Of a stretch of 64,000 bases of DNA, positions 59,099-64,000 are shown one piece after another. Within the stretch, counting starts at the first letter, position 1; each line of letters opens with the position of its first letter. Source of the DNA: Streptomyces sp. TN58 (GTDB lineage Bacteria; Actinomycetota; Actinomycetes; Streptomycetales; Streptomycetaceae); the NCBI RefSeq assembly GCF_001941845.1, contig NZ_CP018870.1, positions 7,478,001 to 7,542,000 on the forward strand, written 5' to 3'. The translations under genes were made by a program, and so were the position numbers. The notes beneath the pieces were generated by a model. It was given only the letters and a program-made list of their open reading frames with translations. It had not been told where the DNA came from and ran no database searches.

Positions 59099-59512
59099 AT
59101 GGACCCTCTGTTGCACCTCGACCGTACGCTCGACGACCTCGACCCGCCGCGCTGGGAGGCCGTGCCCGCCAACGCGACACGGCTGGTCCGCACGGTGCAC
59201 GGTCTGCGCCGGGTCCCGCTCGGCGAACTGCGACCCGCCGACCTGCGCACCCTCCTCGCGCAGCAGGTGGCGCTCCCGTTCGTCCTTCCCCTCGCGGTGC
59301 GCCTGCTGGCCGAGGAACCGCTGCTGGACGCCTACTTCTACGAGGGAGACCTGCTGCTCGCAACCGTCACGGCCCCCGAAGGGGCCTGGGCGGCGCTCCC
59401 GGAGCTCGAAGCGCGGCTGCGCACCATCGTCGCGGGGCTGCCCGGGGCGGCGGTGAAGGAGTTGCCGCGGGGGAGTGACACGGACCTAGCCCGGTTCATC
59501 GCGCGGGGCTGA
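59099..59512 (+). CDS. CdiI-like contact-dependent inhibition immunity protein
   Basis: A 137-residue protein with the pattern MDPLLHLDRTLDDLDPPRWE, TRLVRTVHGLRRVPLGELRP and DLRTLLAQQVALPFVLPLAV, followed by two strands (YFYEGDLLLATVTAP) and a C-terminal helix. This matches the CdiI_4-type immunity family, which neutralises a toxin injected by neighbouring cells. No toxin gene is adjacent. ATG 59099 is preferred over 59090 because it matches the family start. Confidence 0.8.
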   Translation: MDPLLHLDRTLDDLDPPRWEAVPANATRLVRTVHGLRRVPLGELRPADLRTLLAQQVALPFVLPLAVRLLAEEPLLDAYFYEGDLLLATVTAPEGAWAALPELEARLRTIVAGLPGAAVKELPRGSDTDLARFIARG

Positions 59513-59735
59513 TCCCACCGCGCGGGGGCCGTCAACGTCGGCCGTGCTTGGTGTGGAGCCAGCCGTGTCGACGATCAAGCAGTGACCAGACGCTTCCCGC
59601 GGGGCGCGCTGCAGCCCGCACCGAGGACATCTTGCAGGCGCCGCCCTGGCTTCACACCCGGCATCATGTGGCCCCCGCCGTCGCTACCGCCGTACTGTTC
59701 AGTGCGCTCGAATGCGTCTGAAGGGGGACACACCC

Positions 59736-60653
59736 TTGCCGGACCGCAGTGCCGAAATGCGTGCGAAGACGCTCGACCGCATTGCTTCGTATCAGGAGTC
59801 CAAGGACCGCTGGAACCTGTTCCGGAGCCTCAAGAACCTCATCGAACAAGCCGTCCGAGACTACGAGCATCGCGCCTTGGTGGAGCTCCTTCAGAACGCC
59901 CACGACGCGCATGACGCCGATGACCCCGGCGGCAGGGTCCTGATCAGGCTCGACCACGACGAGGGCCCGCACGGTGCGGTGTACGTGGCGAACACCGGAC
60001 GGCCCGTCAGCGGCAGCAACTTCGACGCGATGACCTACATCGCACAGTCGGACAAGCGACCGGAGGAAGGCATCGGCAACAAGGGGATCGGCTTCAAGAG
60101 CGTTCTCCAGCTGACCGGAGCACCCCAGGTCTACTCGGTCGCCGGGGCGGGAAGCCGGGTCTTCGACGGCTATCGCTTCACCTTCGCCGACGAGACCTCG
60201 CTCAAGGATCTCCTGGGCGGCGACGTGACCCTCGCAGCGGAGGTGGCCGCCGACGTCTTCCACCTCTGTCTGCCTGTCCCCCTCGACGGCGTCCCCGACG
60301 CCGTGAACGGCTTCGCGGCCGACGGATACGTGACCGTGCTGCGCCTGCCGCTCAAGAGCGAGGAGGCCCGGGCCGAGGCGGCCGAGCAGTTGACCGCGCT
60401 GTCCGCCGACCCGCCGGTGCTGCTCTTCCTGCGCCGCATCGGGTCACTCACCATCGAGGAGAGGCAGGACGGGGAGGTCGCTCGGCGCACCCTGGTCCGG
60501 ACCGAGCGGGTGGACGCCGTCCTCGACCGGCTCACGGTCAGCACGGCACGCGTCGCCACGACCTGCTTCATTCTCCGAGTGCGAACGACGCCCGTTCCTG
60601 CCATTTCACACCGTCGTGCACCATCAGTTCAACCGACGCGACATGAGACGTGA
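59736..60653 (+). pseudogene. N-terminal fragment of a sacsin/Hsp90-type ATPase
   Basis: After a short helical lead (RIASYQESKDRWNLFRSLKN) the GHKL ATPase motifs appear: ALVELLQNAHDAHDADDPGG (N box), VYVANTGRPVSGSNFDAMTY and EEGIGNKGIGFKSVLQLTG (G boxes). Such domains open very large proteins, several of them linked to phage defence and often carrying C-terminal DUF3883-type or nuclease domains. Here recognisable sequence ends near 60570; the frame then runs by chance through the antisense of the next gene. TTG 59736 has AAGGGGGA 7 nt upstream; ATG 59712 is the alternative. The truncation makes a working protein unlikely. Confidence 0.72.
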
Positions 60654-61107
60654 ACGGGAGCTTGTCGGCGAGGTCGGCCTCGATCTCCTCCAGAACGGCG
60701 TCTTCCTGACCTTGAGCGATGGTCAGGTGCGGCACGATCTCGGCAAACCGGCCGCCATACGGCGGAGCCTCAGGCCAACGATCAGCGATCGCCTCCGTGA
60801 GCTGCCGCAACTGCGTATCAGGCTCGGGGACGAGATACAGCACTTCCGGGAGACGCCCACACCTCTCGAACCGCAGATCAAAGGCCGGGTGGCTGGCCAG
60901 CACGTCCGCGAGAGCGGAGTAGACGAGCGCATCTATTCGGCTCTCATCGAGGAACGGGAAGAGCACGGTGACGTGGGCTGGAACCCCGGCCTGGGCTGAG
61001 GGGTCGAGCTGTTCACGCCACCCGCGGACGGACGGCTCCGCCTCCGGGATCCGGACGATGAGGCCCGTCTGGCCCGCCTGAAACGTACTGGTGCTGTCAT
61101 CTGCCAT
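60568..61107 (-). CDS. 2'-5' RNA ligase/cyclic phosphodiesterase superfamily protein
   Basis: A 179-residue 2H phosphoesterase. The two catalytic motifs are PAHVTVLFPFLDE and IVPHLTIAQGQED (H-x-T-x each), about 80 residues apart in the usual bilobal fold. Family members hydrolyse or form 2'-5' bonds or open 2',3'-cyclic phosphates in RNA or nucleotides. ATG 61107 (MADDSTSTFQAGQ) is chosen; the frame extends to 61143. The stop falls inside the region where the ATPase fragment ends, so the junction lies right at its 3' end. Confidence 0.88.
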   Translation of the reverse strand: MADDSTSTFQAGQTGLIVRIPEAEPSVRGWREQLDPSAQAGVPAHVTVLFPFLDESRIDALVYSALADVLASHPAFDLRFERCGRLPEVLYLVPEPDTQLRQLTEAIADRWPEAPPYGGRFAEIVPHLTIAQGQEDAVLEEIEADLADKLPFTSHVASVELMVHDGVKWQERASFALGE

Positions 61108-61327
61108 GACACCGCATGGTGTCACCTCTGTCGCAGACAGCACGGCTCCTTTTCCGCCGAACGATCACGACGGGTCTCCGAAGCCGGTCGACGGGCGGGA
61201 CGACCAAGGTGCTGCCGTTATGTGCCGTGAACATCCAGAGTGCCGGTGATCACTGACCGCCGCCGGAACCCACGAACAACGCTGTCGGTTGACGGGTTCT
61301 GGCACGACTTTCGTGAAGCGGTCGCGA

Positions 61328-61744
61328 TTAGTGATCAGTGGGTGTTTCGAGTGCTTGGAGGATCTGTCGCACTTCCTGGCGCCACTGGTTGGCGTCAGCG
61401 CTGTCCACCCAGCCGGTTGTCAGTTCTGATCCGTCCTGGAGAACCCGGTCCAGTGCCAGTTTCGCCGACGCGCGAAGGGAGGCTGGCAGTTTGGGCAGCG
61501 GTTCCCTGGGGCCGTCATCGGGGTCGATCACGATGGGGCTGTCTGGGAGGGTGCTGGCGACGAGGGCGCCGGCGGCGACGGCTTCGGCCCCGTCTCCGCC
61601 GTCGACGCGTTCCTCTGAGTCGGTGACTCGCTGGAATGCCCTCTCCAGCAGGGCGATGACCTGCTGGTGGGCGAGCCCCTCAAGTTGATCGACGAAGTCT
61701 GCGGCGAGGTCGCTGTCGAACGGGCCGGTTCCCCACGTTCCCAT
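61328..61744 (-). CDS. DUF4259 family protein
   Basis: A 138-residue acidic cytoplasmic protein with the DUF4259 opening MGTWGTGPFDSDLAADFVDQ, a central helix pair and ADANQWRQEVRQILQALE at the end. The family is widespread in Streptomyces and often found near toxin or immunity genes; its biochemical role is unknown. ATG 61744 has AGGAG 7 nt upstream. A transposase scrap follows upstream on the same strand. Confidence 0.85.
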   Translation of the reverse strand: MGTWGTGPFDSDLAADFVDQLEGLAHQQVIALLERAFQRVTDSEERVDGGDGAEAVAAGALVASTLPDSPIVIDPDDGPREPLPKLPASLRASAKLALDRVLQDGSELTTGWVDSADANQWRQEVRQILQALETPTDH

Positions 61745-61805
61745 GCATGGCTCCTGATACGGCTGTCTCGGACGAAGGCATGGTTCCAGGAGCCACTGAC
61801 GTCGG

Positions 61806-62045
61806 TCACGGGGCGAGGAGGACCCGCTTGCGGAGCAGTGTGAAGCCGGCGCGTCCGAACATCTGGCGCTTGAGCATCTTGATCCTGTTGACGTGCCCTT
61901 CGACAACGCCGGAGCTCCAGGGCAGGGTCAGGCCGGCGATGACGGCGTCGCGGTCTCGGTCGATGCCGGCCGCGAGAGTGTGGGGGGACTGGGAAGAACG
62001 TCCCGGCGGACCGGCTTCGAGCCACTGCGGGAGTCGTTCCCCCCT
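61806..62045 (-). pseudogene. ISL3-family transposase, C-terminal remnant
   Basis: Reads DRDRDAVIAGLTLPWSSGVV then EGHVNRIKMLKRQMFGRAGF and LLRKRVLLAP to a stop, the highly conserved end of ISL3 transposases. The upstream ~300 residues with the catalytic Asp pair are missing. Confidence 0.85.
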
Positions 62046-62067
62046 GCCGCTCGGTGAGCACCCGCCG

Positions 62068-62139
62068 ATGAGCGCGCAGCCCGACCACGCCCCATCACGC
62101 AGTACCCCGCGCCCGGCGCGCAGCTGGCCGAAATTGACC
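62068..62139 (+). pseudogene. 5' scrap of a DUF6247 antitoxin gene
   Basis: Starts ATG with MSAQPDHAP, matching the antitoxin at 23348, and after a one-base shift continues ITQYPAPGAQLAEID. The match ends where transposase sequence begins. The RelE partner is absent. Confidence 0.6.
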
Positions 62140-62722
62140 ATGAGGGCCCCTTGCCGATCACCGAGGGCACCGGGATTCGGTTGACGGTCGCGAAGCTGCC
62201 AAGCGGCGGGGTGAACAAGCCCGCCTGGCTCTGGTGGTCGGGCACCGGTGCGGGCCCCGAGGACGTGGATCGGTGCTGGCGGGCGTTCCTGCGAAGGTTC
62301 GACGTGGAGCACACGTTCCGCCTGCTCAAGCAGACGCTCGGCTGGACCCGTCCCAAGCTCCGGGACTCCGCCGCGGCCGACCGCTGGACCTGGATCGTCC
62401 TCGCGGCACACGCCCAACTTCGTCTTGCCCGCCCGCTCGCGCGCGACCTCCCCGGCCGTGGGAGCGACCAGCGGAACCGTACAGACTCACCCCCGCCCGA
62501 GTACGCCGCGGGTTCAGGAACCTGCACGCGCAGACCGGCACGCCAGCCCGTGCACCGAAACCCAGCCGACCCCGCCCCGGCCGCCCGCCCGGCTCGAAGA
62601 ACAAGCGGCCCGCCACCCGCTACGACGTCGGACGCGTCCTCGCCACCGGCGAGTCCTACACCCGACCGGCCCACCACAAGGTCGGCACCAAACCCCGAAG
62701 AACTGGGCAACCGGCAAGCTGA
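62140..62722 (+). pseudogene. Transposase C-terminal remnant, frameshifted
   Basis: Reads GPLPITEGTGIRLTVAKLPS, CWRAFLRRFDVEHTFRLLKQ and DRWTWIVLAAHAQLRLARPL, the C-terminal catalytic-Glu region of a Streptomyces DDE transposase. A missing C in the run at 62450-62453 shifts it to RPWERPAEPYRLTPARVRRG and the Pro/Arg/Lys tail (KPSRPRPGRPPGSKNKRPAT). The N-terminal part is lost at the junction with the antitoxin scrap. Confidence 0.78.
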
Positions 62723-62772
62723 GCTGCCACCCCAGCCTCATCGCCACGACACCGACGATGTTGGATAGCCGC

Positions 62773-63099
62773 ATGGTGAGACGGAAGAAGGAGAAGAAGA
62801 AGCGGCCCGACTGGGGCATCCCGAAGGGGATCGTGCTGTTGGCGACGCCAGAGGGCTGGCGCCACAGCGTCCTCACCATGGAAGGCGGCATGCTCTGCGG
62901 GCGTCTGGACGTGCCAATCAACACCGATCCACAAGACGCGCGAGCCGCGGCGGCCCGGATGGTGACGGAACTCGCGCGAGACTTCCACGACACCGACGTC
63001 GAGGTGAGCTGGGATCCCCCTCGGGAGCCCTGGTCATGGACCGCTCAGGTCACCCTCCCCGCCGGAACCGAACCTTCCCCGCCAGACTCCGAAGGTTAA
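62773..63099 (+). CDS. Small basic-leader protein, paralogue of the gene at 33.4 kb
   Basis: A 108-residue protein starting MVRRKKEKKKRPDWGIPKGI, with a hydrophobic strand (VLLATPEGWRHSVLTMEGG), an Arg/Ala helix and the end VEVSWDPPREPWSWTAQVTL. It shares its plan with 33362-33694. ATG 62773 or GTG 62776 could start it; the ribosome binding site is weak. It is preceded by a transposase remnant. Function unknown. Confidence 0.7.
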   Translation: MVRRKKEKKKRPDWGIPKGIVLLATPEGWRHSVLTMEGGMLCGRLDVPINTDPQDARAAAARMVTELARDFHDTDVEVSWDPPREPWSWTAQVTLPAGTEPSPPDSEG

Positions 63100-63185
63100 A
63101 TCGCAAGCTCAGTGCCTGTTCGAGTACGCCGCTACAGTTCCCCCGTCGACGTCCGGGGGCCCCGGTCTGAATGAGGGGTGGGAAC

Positions 63186-63431
63186 GTGGAGAAGACCTGG
63201 TTCGAAGAGGTGTTCCGCAGGAGACCGCACCCGATGCTGCGCCTGCTGGGCAACCTCCTGCTCGGTGCGGCCCAGCTGGTATTCGTAGTCGCCGTGATCA
63301 CGCACTTTCACAGTGACTGGCGGTGGCTTGTTGTCCCGATGGGGCTCTGGGCGATGCTTGCCGATGGCCGAGGCGTGGCCTTGGCGGTGCAAGACCTTCG
63401 GCGGCGCGACCCCGCCCCGGCGCCAGAGTGA
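63186..63431 (+). CDS. Two-helix small membrane protein
   Basis: An 81-residue protein: a charged start (VEKTWFEEVFRRRPHPMLR), helix 1 (LLGNLLLGAAQLVFVVAVI), a short loop with His residues, helix 2 (WLVVPMGLWAMLADGRGVAL) and a basic/Pro tail. GTG 63186 has GGGGTGGGA 4-5 nt upstream; ATG 63171 is less well placed. No family recognised. Confidence 0.68.
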   Translation: MEKTWFEEVFRRRPHPMLRLLGNLLLGAAQLVFVVAVITHFHSDWRWLVVPMGLWAMLADGRGVALAVQDLRRRDPAPAPE

Positions 63432-63474
63432 GACGACCTCCGCTGGCTGGCCACCTCGGGGTCATGCCCGTTTA

Positions 63475-63994
63475 GGAAGGACCGGGCCTCGGCCGACTCC
63501 GGCACTGGAACGCCGGCGACGTCCCGGCCGACGGCTGCAACACCCGCGCCGAGGTACTGCTGGCCGAGGCGGTCGTGTATCCGGAGATCGGGCCGGGCTG
63601 CACCCTGACCGGCGGGGTGTGGTGGTTGTACTACGACGAGCGGGAGGTCACGCCGGCCGGTGCGCTGGACATCGACCACATGGTGCCGCTCGTCGAGGCC
63701 TGGGACTCTGGGGCGGCGGCGTGGACGGCGGCGCGGCGGGAGGCATACGCGAACGATCAAGGTCAGCTGGCCTCGCTGGTGGCGGTGACGGCCCGCTCGA
63801 ACCGGAGCAAGGCCGACCAGGACCCGGCGCAGTGGCTCCCGCCGGCGCCGGACGCGCTGTGCCGGTACGGCGCCGAATGGACCGCGACCAAGCTCCGCTG
63901 GGGTCTCGCGGCCGACGAGGCGGAGCGGGAGCGGCTGCTGGACATCGCTGCCGGCTGTAGCGGCACGGACGTGGAGTTCACCCCCGCCCCGTAG
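63475..63994 (+). pseudogene. HNH-type nuclease domain, 5'-truncated
   Basis: An open frame without an early start codon reads RHWNAGDVPADGCNTRAEVL, then ALDIDHMVPLVEAWDSGAAA (the DH of the HNH motif), REAYANDQGQLASLVAVTAR and WLPPAPDALCRYGAEWTATK. This is the GmrSD/DUF1524-like HNH family found as secreted Streptomyces nucleases with a signal peptide. The signal and first ~60 residues are missing, with a TAG immediately upstream. A GTG at 63575 could still give a short protein lacking the first conserved block. Confidence 0.7.
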
Positions 63995-64000
63995 CGCCAA

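Overview
The window is high-G+C DNA with strong third-position G/C bias, many GTG starts and typical actinobacterial families, so it is almost certainly from a Streptomyces or a very close relative. A tap-tpg pair (telomere-associated protein plus terminal protein, 18.3-21.2 kb) means the replicon is linear, or descends from one. Together with the dense insertion sequences and broken genes, this points to a chromosome arm or a linear plasmid. I saw no rRNA, convincing tRNA, CRISPR array or telomeric palindromes.

Layout. 0-7 kb: two secreted beta-1,3-glucanases (GH64, GH16) with a LacI/CebR-like operator, a lipoprotein, a dead mycosin protease gene and a HEAT-repeat protein. 7-10.4 kb: a membrane EEP-family phosphatase/nuclease and a CseBC-like two-component system. 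10.5-12.8 kb: an arsenic cluster (arsC-type reductase, divergent arsR with a 30-bp operator, aquaglyceroporin) ending in a chimeric scar of two oxidoreductase fragments. 13-18 kb: a methyltransferase, an unknown gene, a toxin C-terminus/immunity pair, an NmrA-like oxidoreductase and a TPR protein. 18-24 kb: tap-tpg, two conserved unknowns and a DUF6247/RelE-like toxin-antitoxin pair. 24-34 kb: a PKD-repeat secreted protein, an acetyltransferase, a frameshifted metzincin protease with a coupled secreted partner, small unknowns, a strikingly G/T-rich tract and a PQQ-type propeller.

34.7-42.2 kb is an IS graveyard: an IS5-type element carrying a passenger gene abuts an IS701-type element that is itself split by a second IS5-type element. 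Further IS5 and IS3 remnants follow, and the IS3 remnant is fused to a fragment of ku. 42.4-49.3 kb is the most interesting block: an OLD-type ATPase/TOPRIM nuclease, an antisense zinc-ribbon gene, sbcD, sbcC and a broken superfamily 2 helicase, flanked by mobile DNA. It is a plausible anti-phage or DNA-end-processing island. 49.5-54.7 kb holds an intact-looking IS21 and two more IS5-type units with convergent passenger genes. 54.8-64 kb has two PASTA-like membrane proteins, several orphan immunity-type genes (SMI1/KNR4, CdiI-like), a truncated Hsp90/sacsin-type ATPase next to a 2'-5' RNA ligase-like gene, transposase scraps and a 5'-truncated HNH nuclease.

Two themes run through the window. 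DNA-end biology recurs (Tap/Tpg, Ku, SbcCD, OLD). IS5-type transposases repeatedly carry a small convergent gene touching their 3' end. All functions are inferred from sequence reading alone. Several pseudogenes depend on single-base indels, some of them in homopolymer runs, and these could be sequencing errors.
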